Shown here in pieces: positions 24,737-34,974 of a stretch of DNA of 64,000 bases (position 1 is the first letter of the stretch; every line of letters begins with the position of its first letter). This DNA comes from Mycetocola_B reblochoni (lineage in GTDB: Bacteria > Actinomycetota > Actinomycetes > Actinomycetales > Microbacteriaceae), in the NCBI RefSeq assembly GCF_003667525.1, contig NZ_RCUW01000004.1:1-64000 (forward strand). Reading direction: 5' to 3'. A model generated the notes under the pieces. That model did no database searches. It was not told the DNA's origin and was given only the letters and a program-made list of their open reading frames with translations. A program made the position numbers and the translations under genes.

Positions 24737-26290
24737 TCAGTCCTTGAAGGTCTCGATGTCGGCGCCGAGGGAGATGAGGCGCTCCTGCAACTGCTCGTAC
24801 CCCCTGGCGATGATGTCGACATTGCGCAGGACGCTCGTGCCCTTGGCCGCGAGCATCGCCAGCAGGATCGCCACCGCGGGCCGGAGGGCCGGAGGGCAGT
24901 TGACCTCGGCGCCGGACCACCGGGTGGGACCCTCCACGTCGAGCCGGTGCGGGTCGCGCAACCGGACGTTGGCGCCGAGGCGCGTGAGGTCGGTCAGGTG
25001 GATCGAGCGCCCCTCGTACACCCAGTCGTGGATGAGGGTGCTGCCGGTGGCCGTCGCCGCGATGACCGTGAAGAAGGGGAGGTTGTCGATGTTGAGGCCG
25101 GGGAAGGGCATCGGATGGATCTTGTCGATCGGGGCGCGCAGCTCGGAGGGGTACACGGTCACGTCGACGAGTCGGGTCCTGCCGTTCTCGGCTGCGTACT
25201 CCGTGCTCCGGCTCGACCGCAGGCCCATCTCGGACAGCGTCGCCAGCTCGATCTCCATGAACTCGATGGGCACCCGCGTGACGGTGATCTCCGACTGCGT
25301 GACGATTCCCGCGGTGAGCAGGCTCATGGCCTCGATCGGGTCCTCGCTCGGCCAGTAGTCCACGTCGGCGTCGAGCGGTCCGCTGCCCGTGATGCGGAGG
25401 GTCGTCGTGCCGATCCCCTCGATGCCGACACCGAGCTTCTCCAGGTAGAAGCAGAGGTCCTGAACCATGTAGTTGGGGCTGGCGTTGCGGATCGTCGTCA
25501 CCCCGCGGCGGGCGGCCGCGGCCATGATCGCGTTCTCCGTGACGGTGTCGCCGCGCTCGGTCAGGACGACGGTCAGCTCGGCACCGGTGTCCTCGGCCAC
25601 GGTGGCCTGATACCACCCGGTCGTCGCCTCGACCTCGAGCCCGAACGGCCGCAGCGCGATGAGGTGCGGTTCGACCGTGCGCGTGCCCAGGTCGCACCCG
25701 CCGGCGTAGGGCAGGGCGAAGCGCGTGTGCTGACCGAGCAGCGGACCGAGGAACATCAGAACGCTCCGGGTGCGTCGACCCGCCGCCTCGTCGAGGTGGT
25801 CGAAGTCGAGCCGCTCGGGGACCTGGATGGTGACGTCAGCACCGTCCTCGGACCAGTCCACCTGCACGCCGAGGCTGCGCAGCACGTCGATGATGCGGTC
25901 GACCTCGACGATGCGGGCAATCCCGTGCAGGGTCGTGCGGCCGCGGTTCAGCAGGGACGCGCAGAGGAGCGCGACTGCGGCGTTCTTGCTGGAGCGCACC
26001 TCGATCGTGCCGGAGAGCTGGCGGCCGCCGTGCACACGGATGTGGGAGGCGCGCCGCTGGTCGCCGACCGTGACGATGTCGCTCTCCAGCGCGCTGCCAA
26101 TGCGGGTGAGCAGGTCGAGGCCGAGGTTCTGGCCGCCCTGCTCGATGCGGTTGATGGCGCTCTGACTGGTCCCGACGCGTTCGGCGAGCTGAGCCTGGGT
26201 GAGCTGCTTCGACTGGCGCGTCGAGCGGATCAGCGCGCCGATCTGGCGCAGGGGAGCGGTGGTGTCGGACACAGGTGTGGTCGATGTCAT
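24737..26290 (-). CDS. HTH-fused UDP-GlcNAc 1-carboxyvinyltransferase (MurA paralogue)
   Basis: 517 residues. An N-terminal XRE-type HTH (about 12-70: LIRSTRQSKQLTQAQLAERV, then SQSAINRIEQGG) is joined to a full EPSP-synthase-like domain. The MurA active-site landmarks remain: the SSKNAAV stretch (about 99-105, usually GAKNAAL) and the catalytic Cys in YAGGCDLGTR (about 198-207). MurA transfers enolpyruvate from PEP to UDP-GlcNAc in the first step of peptidoglycan synthesis. HTH-fused forms are known in Microbacteriaceae. The fusion suggests a DNA-binding, self-regulating or moonlighting enzyme. A housekeeping murA without HTH may lie elsewhere. Confidence 0.88.
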   Translation of the reverse strand: MTSTTPVSDTTAPLRQIGALIRSTRQSKQLTQAQLAERVGTSQSAINRIEQGGQNLGLDLLTRIGSALESDIVTVGDQRRASHIRVHGGRQLSGTIEVRSSKNAAVALLCASLLNRGRTTLHGIARIVEVDRIIDVLRSLGVQVDWSEDGADVTIQVPERLDFDHLDEAAGRRTRSVLMFLGPLLGQHTRFALPYAGGCDLGTRTVEPHLIALRPFGLEVEATTGWYQATVAEDTGAELTVVLTERGDTVTENAIMAAAARRGVTTIRNASPNYMVQDLCFYLEKLGVGIEGIGTTTLRITGSGPLDADVDYWPSEDPIEAMSLLTAGIVTQSEITVTRVPIEFMEIELATLSEMGLRSSRSTEYAAENGRTRLVDVTVYPSELRAPIDKIHPMPFPGLNIDNLPFFTVIAATATGSTLIHDWVYEGRSIHLTDLTRLGANVRLRDPHRLDVEGPTRWSGAEVNCPPALRPAVAILLAMLAAKGTSVLRNVDIIARGYEQLQERLISLGADIETFKD

Positions 26291-26379
26291 GGCGCCAGCC
26301 TAACTCGTTCATGAGATGAATGGCGAGCTATGCGGCCGGATTCACCGGAAGAATCCTCGTGGCGAACTCGTATCCGATA

Positions 26380-27150
26380 TCAGGGGTGGAAGCCGCCGTC
26401 CAGTCGGGCGAGGAACCGCCGGGCGCGATCCGTTCGCGGCGCCGCGAAGAAATCGGCCGAGGGCGCGTGCTCGACGATGGTCCCGCCGTCGAGGAACGCG
26501 ATGCTGTCCGCGACCGCACGGGCGAACCCGAGCTCGTGGGTGACGACGATCATCGTCCAGCCCTCGGCTGCGAGCTCGGACATCACGGTGAGCACCTCGC
26601 CGACGAGCTCCGGGTCGAGCGACGAGGTGGGCTCGTCGAACAGCAGCACGCGCGGGTGCAGCGCGAGTGCCCTCACGATGCCGACCCGCTGCTGCTGACC
26701 GCCGGAGAGCTCGGCCGGGTAGGCGTCGGCCCGCTCGCCCAGCCCGACGCGATCGAGCAGGCGCCTGGCCTCCTGCTCGGCGTCGGCACGCGAACGGCGC
26801 TGCACGGACACCGGGCCCTCGATCACGTTGCCGAGAACCGTGCGATGGGGGAACAGATTGTGCTGCTGGAAGACCATCGCCGTCCGCGACCTCAACGCGT
26901 CCCGACCACGCCGGGGCGGCGTCGTGGCCGCGTCGACCTCGACGTCCTCGATCCGGATCCGGCCGGCGCTCGGCCACTCCAGCCCCGCGAGCACGCGCAA
27001 CAACGTGGTCTTGCCCGAGCCGGACGCTCCAAGAAGGACGAGGACCTCCCCCTCCGCCACCGTCAGAGACACACCGTCGAGCACCGGCGTCGGACCGAAC
27101 GACAGCCGCACGCCCTCGAGCCGGACGGCGGGGGTGGTCTTAAGCGACAT
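26380..27150 (-). CDS. polar amino-acid (cystine-type) ABC transporter ATPase
   Basis: 256 residues with Walker A GASGSGKTTLL, Q-loop MVFQQHNLFPH, signature ELSGGQQQR, Walker B VLLFDEPTSSLD and switch VTHELGFAR. FQQxNLFPHxTVLxNVxEGP is typical of the HisP/GlnQ/TcyN subfamily for polar amino acids and cystine. It overlaps the permease by 11 bp and is the last gene of the binding protein-permease-ATPase operon. Confidence 0.9.
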   Translation of the reverse strand: MSLKTTPAVRLEGVRLSFGPTPVLDGVSLTVAEGEVLVLLGASGSGKTTLLRVLAGLEWPSAGRIRIEDVEVDAATTPPRRGRDALRSRTAMVFQQHNLFPHRTVLGNVIEGPVSVQRRSRADAEQEARRLLDRVGLGERADAYPAELSGGQQQRVGIVRALALHPRVLLFDEPTSSLDPELVGEVLTVMSELAAEGWTMIVVTHELGFARAVADSIAFLDGGTIVEHAPSADFFAAPRTDRARRFLARLDGGFHP

Positions 27151-27796
27151 GGCGCTCCAAACGGGTCTCGATGCGGCTCTGTGCGGCCGAGAGCACGAGG
27201 CAGATCAGCCAGTAGACCAGTGCCGCCTCGATGTAGAGGGCGAGGAACTCCTGGGTGAAGGCCGCGATCTTCTGGGCCTCCCTGAACAGCTCCGTGACCA
27301 TGATCATGGAGGCCAGGGAGGTGTCCTTGACGAGCGAGATGAAGGTGTTCGACAGCGGCGGGACGCTCACCCGTGCCGCCTGCGGGAGGATCACCCGCGT
27401 CAACGTCTGCCGGCGGCCGAGTCCGATCATGAACGCCGCCTCCCACTGCCCGCGCGGCACCGACAGGATCGCCGCCCGGATGGTCTCGGCACCGTAGCCA
27501 CCGACGTTGAGGGTGAACGCGATCACGGCGGACGGCCACGCGTCCAGCGTCCAGCCGAGGTTGGGCAGGCCGTAGAAGATCACGAACAGCTGCACGAGCA
27601 GCGGCGTGCCCCTGATGACGGAGATGAATGCCCTGGCCGGCCAGCGCAGCCACCGCGATGGCGACATCCGGGCGAGCGCGACGACCACCGCGAGCACGAG
27701 TCCGAAAGCGAACGACACCAGCGCAAGCGGAATCGTGCCGGTGATCGCGCCGAGCGCGATGGGGCCGAGCGAGTCGAGGAACAGGCTCAGGTCCAC
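27140..27796 (-). CDS. polar amino-acid (cystine-type) ABC transporter permease
   Basis: 218 residues of the HisM/TcyL family with about five membrane segments. Visible are FISVIRGTPLLVQLFVIFYG (the FxxxxRGTPLLVQL family motif), the EAA loop EAAFMIGLGRRQTLTRVILP, and SLVKDTSLAS. It pairs as a homodimer with the ATPase whose gene overlaps its 3' end. The binding-protein gene lies 51 bp upstream. Confidence 0.9.
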   Translation of the reverse strand: MDLSLFLDSLGPIALGAITGTIPLALVSFAFGLVLAVVVALARMSPSRWLRWPARAFISVIRGTPLLVQLFVIFYGLPNLGWTLDAWPSAVIAFTLNVGGYGAETIRAAILSVPRGQWEAAFMIGLGRRQTLTRVILPQAARVSVPPLSNTFISLVKDTSLASMIMVTELFREAQKIAAFTQEFLALYIEAALVYWLICLVLSAAQSRIETRLERHVA

Positions 27797-27847
27797 GCGG
27801 GCACCGCCGGTCCTGTCGGCGACGGCGACGGCGACGGACGGTGCGGA

Positions 27848-28660
27848 CTACTCACTCACGTCCTCGCCGAAGTACTTCTCGCCGAGCTCGGCGAGCACGC
27901 CGTCGGCGCGGAGCTCGGCCAGGGCGTCGTCGACCGCGGCGACCAGCTCCTCGCTCCCGCCGGGGAAGGCGAGTGCGCTGCGGGACGGCTCGTCCGACTC
28001 TGCGACGATTCGCAGGCCGCGGTCACCGGAGTTCTTCTGGTCGTCGAGCACGGTGAGCTTGTCGTTGATCGTCGCGTCGACGCGGCCCTGGCTGAGCAGC
28101 TCGGCGGCCTGGGCCCAGCCCTCCACGCCCTCCACGGTCGCGCCGTACGACTCCGCGAGGGTGTACCAGTTGCTCGTCAGCGACTGGGCGAGGGTCTTGC
28201 CCTCGATGTCGTCGAAGCCGGAGATGTCGTCCGTGCCGTCGGCGACGACGAGGACGCCGGGGGACACCGAGTAGGGGGTGCTCAGGGTGTACTTCGCCTC
28301 GCGTTCGTCGTTGATGGACACCTGGTTGGCGATGACGTCGATCCTGCCGGCGTCCAGCGCGGCGAACAGCGCGTCCCACTGCGTCTCGTCGAACTCGGCC
28401 GTGACGCCGAGCTTCTCGGCGACGGCGGTGATCACCTCGACGTCGTAGCCGGTGAGGTCGCCGCTGCCGTCCTCGTGGAAGCTGAACGGGCGGTATGTCC
28501 CCTCCGTACCGACGCGGAGGACCCCCGCCTCGGTGATCTGCTCGAGGGTGAGGCCGCCCGCGGGCGTCGCGGCGTCGTCGGACTGGCCCGAGCATGCGGC
28601 GAGCCCGAGCAGCGAGCCGAGGACGACGGGGACGATGAGGGCGCGGCGAAGGCGTGACAT
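27848..28660 (-). CDS. polar amino-acid (cystine-type) ABC transporter binding lipoprotein
   Basis: 270 residues with a lipoprotein signal peptide (SLLGLAAC, Cys23). The mature protein is a cluster-3 binding protein: GVLRVGTEGTYRPFSFHEDG, LTGYDVEVITAVAEKLG, WDALFAALDAGRIDVIANQV and GKTLAQSLTSNW. This combination resembles cystine binders (TcyA/FliY), but the ligand cannot be fixed by eye. It is the first gene of a three-gene import operon. Confidence 0.88.
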   Translation of the reverse strand: MSRLRRALIVPVVLGSLLGLAACSGQSDDAATPAGGLTLEQITEAGVLRVGTEGTYRPFSFHEDGSGDLTGYDVEVITAVAEKLGVTAEFDETQWDALFAALDAGRIDVIANQVSINDEREAKYTLSTPYSVSPGVLVVADGTDDISGFDDIEGKTLAQSLTSNWYTLAESYGATVEGVEGWAQAAELLSQGRVDATINDKLTVLDDQKNSGDRGLRIVAESDEPSRSALAFPGGSEELVAAVDDALAELRADGVLAELGEKYFGEDVSE

Positions 28661-28862
28661 GGAACTCCTGGGTGTGTGGTGCGCGGATCGGCGCGTGGCG
28701 AGTCTAGGCGGAGCCGAGGGGACGTTCCACCGTGTGACGGGCTGTGACGAAGCCTCACCTTCCCGCGGACGGCGGCGTGACCGGGGCGTCGGCGTCCCGT
28801 CGTCGCCACGAGCGCGCGCTAAAGTTGTTCCGTCGATCTCTACTCACGGAAAGCAGGACCAG

Positions 28863-30830
28863 GTGCCCGACGGTTTTGAACTGTTCACCGACCGAGCCAT
28901 CGTCGCCATGCGCGTCAACGGTGTACTGAAGGACCTGGCGGCCACCGTCACCGAGTCGGACACGGTCGAGCCGGTGACGATCGACTCCGAGGACGGGCTC
29001 AACATCCTGCGCCACTCGGCCGCCCACGTGCTCGCCCAGGCCGTGCAGCAGACGAACCCCGAGGCCAGGCTCGGCATCGGCCCGTTCATCACGGACGGCT
29101 TCTACTACGACTTCGACGTCGCCGAGCCCTTCACCCCCGACGATCTGAAGGTGCTGCAGAAGGCGATGGAGCGCATCGTCAAGCAGGGCCAGCGCTTCGT
29201 CCGCCGCGTCGTCACCGAGGACGAGGCGCGACGCGAGCTCGCGTCCGAGCCATACAAGCTCGAGCTGATCGGCCTGAAGGGATCCGCGGAGTCCGGAGGG
29301 GACAACGAGTCGGTCGAAGTGGGTTCGGGCGAGCTCACCATCTACGACAACGTCGACCCGAAGACGGGGGAGACGGTGTGGAAGGATCTCTGCCGCGGGC
29401 CGCACCTGCCCAGCACGCGGCTGATCGGCAACGGCTACGCGCTCATGCGCGTCGCGGCCGCCTACTGGAGGGGGTCGGAGAAGAACCCGCAGCTGCAGCG
29501 CATCTACGGCACCGCCTGGCCGACGAAGGACGAGCTTCGGGCGTACCAGACCCGTCTCGAGGAGGCGGCCAAGCGCGACCACCGCAAGCTCGGCGCCGAG
29601 CTCGACCTGTTCAGCTTCCCCGATGAGATCGGTTCGGGGCTGGCCGTGTTCCACCCCAACGGCGGCATCATCCGCAACGAGATCGAGCAGTACATGCGCA
29701 AGCAGCTGCTGACGAACGGCTACGAGCTCGTCAACACCCCGCACATCACCAAGGGGCAGCTGTTCGAGACGAGCCAGCACCTGAACTGGTATCGCGACGG
29801 CATGTTCCCGCCGATGCACCTCGACGAGGAGCACGACGCCGAGGGCAACGTCACCAAGCAGGGCCAGGACTACTACCTGAAACCCATGAACTGCCCGATG
29901 CACAACCTCATCTTCCGGGCAAGGGGCCGCAGCTATCGCGAGCTTCCGCTGCGCCTGGCGGAGTTCGGCACGGTGTACCGCTACGAGAAGAGCGGCACCC
30001 TCGCCGGCCTGACCCGCGTGCGCGGCCTGACCCAGGACGACGCCCACATCTACACCACGCCGGAGCAGGTGAAGGGCGAGGTCGCCCGCCAGCTCCAGTT
30101 CGTGCTCGAGACGCTGCGGGGCTACGGCCTCGACGACTTCTACCTGGAGCTGTCCACGAAGGACCCGGAGAAGTACGTCGGCTCGGACGCGATCTGGGAC
30201 GAGGCGACCGAGACACTGCGCGAGGTCGCCGTCGAGTCGGGGCTCGAGCTCGTCGCCGACCCGGGGGGCGCCGCGTTCTACGGCCCCAAGATCTCCGTCC
30301 AGGCGCGCGACGCGATCGGCCGCACCTGGCAGCTGTCGACCGTGCAGCTCGACTTCAACCAGCCGGAGCTGTTCGACCTGCAGTACACGGCCGCGGACGG
30401 CTCGCGTCAGCAGCCCGTCATGATTCACCGCGCACTGCTCGGCTCCGTCGAGCGCTTCTTCGCCATCCTGCTCGAGCACTACGCCGGAGCGTTCCCCGTC
30501 TGGCTGGCCCCCACCCAGGTGGTCGGCATCCCCGTGGCGGCGGAGTACGGGCCGTACCTGGACGGAATCGTCGAGCGTCTGCGCGCGGCGGGCGTCAGGG
30601 CGCACGTGGACCACTCCGACGACCGCATGCCGAAGAAGATCCGGACCCACACCAAGGCGAAGGTGCCGTTCCAGCTGATCGCTGGAGAAGAGGACAGGGC
30701 GGCCGGCTCCGTCAGCTTCCGCTTCCGCGACGGCAGCCAGCTGAACGGCGTTCCCGTCGACGACGCCATCACGCGGATCGTCGACGCGATCGCCGAGCAC
30801 GCCCAGATCACCACCGCTTGGCAGGGCTGA
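28863..30830 (+). CDS. thrS: threonyl-tRNA synthetase
   Basis: 655 residues from the GTG at 28863; the frame is open upstream but unlike protein. The protein lines up from a short N-terminal TGS-like part through the editing domain (ILRHSAAHVLAQAVQQ with HxxxH, Cys in DLCRGPHLPST) and the catalytic core (motif 2 region TVYRYEKSGTLAGLTRVRGL, Zn ligand Cys in KPMNCPMHN, motif 3 PVMIHRALLGSVERF) to the anticodon-binding domain. It charges tRNA-Thr. TAAAGT about 40 bp upstream could be the -10 box. A HIT gene follows 5 bp after the stop. Confidence 0.96.
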   Translation: MPDGFELFTDRAIVAMRVNGVLKDLAATVTESDTVEPVTIDSEDGLNILRHSAAHVLAQAVQQTNPEARLGIGPFITDGFYYDFDVAEPFTPDDLKVLQKAMERIVKQGQRFVRRVVTEDEARRELASEPYKLELIGLKGSAESGGDNESVEVGSGELTIYDNVDPKTGETVWKDLCRGPHLPSTRLIGNGYALMRVAAAYWRGSEKNPQLQRIYGTAWPTKDELRAYQTRLEEAAKRDHRKLGAELDLFSFPDEIGSGLAVFHPNGGIIRNEIEQYMRKQLLTNGYELVNTPHITKGQLFETSQHLNWYRDGMFPPMHLDEEHDAEGNVTKQGQDYYLKPMNCPMHNLIFRARGRSYRELPLRLAEFGTVYRYEKSGTLAGLTRVRGLTQDDAHIYTTPEQVKGEVARQLQFVLETLRGYGLDDFYLELSTKDPEKYVGSDAIWDEATETLREVAVESGLELVADPGGAAFYGPKISVQARDAIGRTWQLSTVQLDFNQPELFDLQYTAADGSRQQPVMIHRALLGSVERFFAILLEHYAGAFPVWLAPTQVVGIPVAAEYGPYLDGIVERLRAAGVRAHVDHSDDRMPKKIRTHTKAKVPFQLIAGEEDRAAGSVSFRFRDGSQLNGVPVDDAITRIVDAIAEHAQITTAWQG

Positions 30831-30835
30831 GCCGG

Positions 30836-31372
30836 ATGACCGAGGTCGAAGACGGCGCACGCCTCCCCGGCGTCCCCGACGAGTTCCAGCGGCTCTGGAC
30901 GCCGCACCGGATGGTCTACGTCGCCGACACCCACCAGCCGGAGCAGCACGAGTGCCCGTTCTGCTATGCGCCCAGCCAGGACGACGAGAAGACGCTCATC
31001 GTCCACCGCGGCCGGCTCGCCTTCGTGGTGATGAACCTGTACCCGTATAACACCGGCCACCTGATGGTCCTGCCGTACCGGCACGTGGGGCTGTACAACG
31101 AGGCCACCCTCGAGGAGATCACCGAGATCGCCACGCTCACCCAGACGGCGATGAACGTGCTCGGCGAGGTCGCGCACAACGACGGCGTGAACATCGGGAT
31201 GAACCAGGGCGCCATCGCCGGAGCCGGCATCGCCGGGCACCTGCACCAGCACATCGTCCCGCGGTGGGCGCAGGACTCGAACTTCTTCCCCATCATCGCG
31301 AAGACGAAGGCTCTCCCTCGGCTCCTCGGCGAGATGAGGGCGGACCTGGCCGCGGCCTGGCCGAGCCCCTGA
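30836..31372 (+). CDS. HIT-family nucleotide phosphorylase/hydrolase
   Basis: 178 residues from the ATG at 30836. It has CPFCYAP (a short zinc-type CxxC), VVMNLYPYNTGHLMVLPYRH and the histidine triad GHLHQHIVPRW near residues 130-140, matching the actinobacterial AP4A phosphorylase-like HIT proteins that usually follow thrS. The role is breakdown of dinucleoside polyphosphates or adenylates that synthetases make. It is translationally close to thrS (5-bp gap). Confidence 0.9.
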   Translation: MTEVEDGARLPGVPDEFQRLWTPHRMVYVADTHQPEQHECPFCYAPSQDDEKTLIVHRGRLAFVVMNLYPYNTGHLMVLPYRHVGLYNEATLEEITEIATLTQTAMNVLGEVAHNDGVNIGMNQGAIAGAGIAGHLHQHIVPRWAQDSNFFPIIAKTKALPRLLGEMRADLAAAWPSP

Positions 31373-31422
31373 GCCCCGCCGTCGCGCGGATCACACCCCT
31401 GCACACCGACTAAGATGAAGGC

Positions 31423-32317
<895 letters not shown>

Positions 32318-32328
<11 letters not shown>

Positions 32329-32941
32329 CGCCGTCCCGCGGATCGGGGTCCTCGCACTCCAGGGCGACGTCCGTGAGCACCTCGCGGTCCTCACCCGGCT
32401 GGGTGCGGCCGCGGTGCCCGTGCGTCGTCCGGACGAGCTGGCCGCGGTCGACGGCCTCGTCATCCCCGGAGGCGAGTCCAGCGTGATGGACAAGCTCACC
32501 CGGCTGTTCGGGATGCGCGAGCCCCTGCGCGAGGCGATCGCGGCCGGACTGCCCGTCTACGGGACCTGCGCGGGGCTGATCATGCTCGCGGACCGCCTCG
32601 CCGACGGGATCTCCGGCCAGCAGACGCTCGGCGGACTCGACATCACGGCCAGGCGCAACGCGTTCGGCTCGCAGCTGGACTCGTTCGAGACGGACCTCGC
32701 CGTGCCCGATCTCGGTCCGGAGCCCGTGCACGCGGTGTTCATCAGGGCGCCGCTCGTCGACGAGGTCGGCATGGGCGCGCGGGCGCTGGCGACGCTGGCC
32801 GACGGTCGCGTGGTCGCCGTCGCCCAGGGAGCGCTGATCGCCACATCGTTCCACCCCGAGGTCACCGGGGACACCCGGTTCCACGAGCTGCTGCTCACGC
32901 GCGTCGCCGAGCGCGCGGGGCGGACGGCCGCGGCCTCGTAG
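32318..32941 (+). CDS. pdxT: pyridoxal 5'-phosphate synthase, glutaminase subunit
   Basis: 207 residues from the GTG at 32318, which overlaps pdxS by 11 bp. A class-I glutamine amidotransferase: GVLALQGDVREH, the loop PGGESS, nucleophile Cys in GTCAGLIML (about 83-91), and catalytic His-Glu in SFHPEVTGD (about residue 179). It hydrolyses glutamine and passes ammonia to PdxS. Confidence 0.96.
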
Positions 32942-32977
32942 ACTAGTCACACTTTCCAGACGCAGCAGAGGGAGCAC

Positions 32978-33736
32978 ATGTCCGGTCACTCCAAGTGGGC
33001 AACGACCAAGCACAAGAAGGCCGTCATCGACCAGCGCCGTGCCAAGTCGTTCGCCAAGCTCATCAAGAACATCGAGGTCGCCGCGAAGATCGGCGGAGCC
33101 GACCTGTCCGGCAACCCCACCCTGCAGGACGCGGTCCAGAAGGCCAAGAAGACCTCCGTCCCCAACGACAACATCGACAGGGCCATCAAGCGCGGCGCCG
33201 GTCTCACCGGCGAGGTCATCGACTACACGAGCATCATGTACGAGGGTTACGCCCAGGCCGGAGTCGCGCTCATGGTCGAGTGCCTGACCGACAACAAGAA
33301 CCGTGCCGCAGCGGAGGTCCGCACGGCGATGACCCGCAACGGCGGCACCATGGCCGACCCGGGGTCGGTCGCGTACAACTTCGCGCGCAAGGGGCTCATC
33401 GTCGTTCCGGCCGAGGGCACCAGCGAGGACGACGTCCTCGCCGCGGTGCTCGATGCCGGCGTCGAGGAGGTCACCGACGAGGGTGAGACCTTCGAGGTCG
33501 TCGTCGACACCGCCGACCTCGTCGCGGCGCGCACCGCGCTTCAGGAGGCGGGGATCGACTACGACTCCGCCGACGTGGCCTTCGTGCCCAACCTTAAGGT
33601 CGAGATCGACGCCGAGACGGCGCGCAAGGTGCTCAAGCTCATCGACGCGCTCGAGGACAGCGACGACGTGCAGAACGTCTACAGCAACTTCGATCTCACC
33701 GCCGAGGCGCAGGCGGAGCTCGAGAACGAGGAGTAG
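32978..33736 (+). CDS. yebC: YebC/TACO1-family translation or transcription factor
   Basis: 252 residues with the family opening SGHSKWATTKHKKAVIDQRRAK followed by KLIKNIEVAAKIGG, then PNDNIDRAIKRG and DPGSVAYNF. YebC proteins relieve ribosome stalling (notably at prolines) and have been proposed to act as regulators near ruvC. A GAGGGAG ribosome site is 4-5 bases upstream of the ATG, and TAGACT at about 32939-32944 could be its own -10 box. ruvC follows 6 bp later. Confidence 0.95.
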   Translation: MSGHSKWATTKHKKAVIDQRRAKSFAKLIKNIEVAAKIGGADLSGNPTLQDAVQKAKKTSVPNDNIDRAIKRGAGLTGEVIDYTSIMYEGYAQAGVALMVECLTDNKNRAAAEVRTAMTRNGGTMADPGSVAYNFARKGLIVVPAEGTSEDDVLAAVLDAGVEEVTDEGETFEVVVDTADLVAARTALQEAGIDYDSADVAFVPNLKVEIDAETARKVLKLIDALEDSDDVQNVYSNFDLTAEAQAELENEE

Positions 33737-33742
33737 GCGGGC

Positions 33743-34363
33743 GTGGCCCGGCGCATCCTCGGCATCGACCCCGGCCTGACCAGGTGCGGGGTCGGCGTCA
33801 TCGAGGTGGGGCCGGACCGGCGCGCACACCTCGTGCACTACGGGGTGATCCGCAGCGGCTCCGACGAGCCGATCGAGCAGCGGCTCCGCCAGATCGGCAC
33901 GGGGATCGACGAGGTGATCGAGGGGTTCGCCCCCGACGCGGTCGCCGTCGAGCGGGTGTTTGCCCAGCACAACCTCCGGACGGTCATGGGCACGGCCCAG
34001 GTCAGCGGGCTGGCGCTCTACGCCGCAGCGACGAGGGGCATACCGGTCGCCCTGCACACCCCGAGCGAGGTGAAGGCGGCCGTCACCGGCTACGGCTCGG
34101 CCGAGAAGCGCCAGGTGCAGACGATGGTCGCCAAGATCCTCCGGCTCGACGAGTTGCCCTCCCCGGCCGACGCGGCGGACGCCCTCGCCCTCGCGATCTG
34201 CCACTCCTGGCGCGGCGGGGCGCTCCCGTCGCCGACCCGACCTGACACGGGTGATCGGGGAGCGGGCGTGGGGTCCACCGGCTCGGGGGAGACCCCGGCG
34301 CAGCGGGCCTGGCGCGCGGCGGAGCGGGCATCGTCGTCGGCACGCCGTAGGCTGGAACGGTGA
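33743..34363 (+). CDS. ruvC: Holliday junction endonuclease RuvC
   Basis: 206 residues from a GTG. The RNase H-like fold is shown by RILGIDPGLTRCGVG (first catalytic Asp), AVERVFAQHNLRTVMGTAQ (catalytic Glu) and PADAADALALAICH (last acids and His). The C-terminal 50 residues are a low-complexity tail beyond the usual family end (about 160-180). It cuts Holliday junctions after RuvAB branch migration; ruvA overlaps by 4 bp. Confidence 0.95.
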   Translation: MARRILGIDPGLTRCGVGVIEVGPDRRAHLVHYGVIRSGSDEPIEQRLRQIGTGIDEVIEGFAPDAVAVERVFAQHNLRTVMGTAQVSGLALYAAATRGIPVALHTPSEVKAAVTGYGSAEKRQVQTMVAKILRLDELPSPADAADALALAICHSWRGGALPSPTRPDTGDRGAGVGSTGSGETPAQRAWRAAERASSSARRRLER

Positions 34364-34974
34364 TCTCCTCCCTCACCGGAACGGTGCGTTCGGCCGCCGG
34401 CTCCCTCCTCGTCATCGACGTCCACGGCGTCGGATACGCGGTCAACGTCACCCCCGCGCACGTCCTCGCCGTTCGCGTCGGCCACGAGACGACGGCGTTC
34501 ACGGAGCTGATCGTCCGCGAGGACTCCTTGACGCTCTTCGGGTTCGAGGACGCCGCCAGGGTGGAGCTGTTCCGCATCCTCATCGGTGTGACGGGCGTCG
34601 GCCCGAAGTCGGCCCTCGGGATCCTCGCCGAGCTCGATCCCGCCGACATCCACCGCGCGGTGGTGGCGGAGGACGCGAAGCCGTTCACCCGCGTCAGCGG
34701 CATCGGGCCGAAGACCGCGAAGCTCATCGTCGTCTCGCTCGCGGGCAAGCTGGGCGCGTTCCAGGGGGAGCACACTCCCGAGTCGCCGTCACCGGCCGCG
34801 GTCGACGAGATCCTCGAGGCGCTCGTGTCCCTCGGCTGGTCGGAGCGCGAGGCCCGTCCCGCGCTCGACGCGGTCGTGGCCGCGCACCCCGCGATCGCCG
34901 CGGATGACACCGCCGCGCTGCTTCGGCTGACACTGGTCGCCCTCAGCGGACGCGGGCGGGGGGCGCGCGCATGA
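34360..34974 (+). CDS. ruvA: Holliday junction DNA-binding protein RuvA
   Basis: 204 residues from a GTG overlapping the ruvC stop. N-terminal OB fold (MISSLTGTVRSAAGSLLVID), two helix-hairpin-helix motifs (LIGVTGVGPKSALGIL and VSGIGPKTAKLIVVSL), and a C-terminal domain that contacts RuvB (EALVSLGWSEREARPAL). The length is normal. It overlaps ruvB by 4 bp. Confidence 0.96.
   Translation: MISSLTGTVRSAAGSLLVIDVHGVGYAVNVTPAHVLAVRVGHETTAFTELIVREDSLTLFGFEDAARVELFRILIGVTGVGPKSALGILAELDPADIHRAVVAEDAKPFTRVSGIGPKTAKLIVVSLAGKLGAFQGEHTPESPSPAAVDEILEALVSLGWSEREARPALDAVVAAHPAIAADDTAALLRLTLVALSGRGRGARA

Noticed and set aside
28755..30860. 701-codon open frame antisense to thrS
   Set aside because: Shadow of the third-position GC bias in thrS; no recognisable domain or ribosome site.
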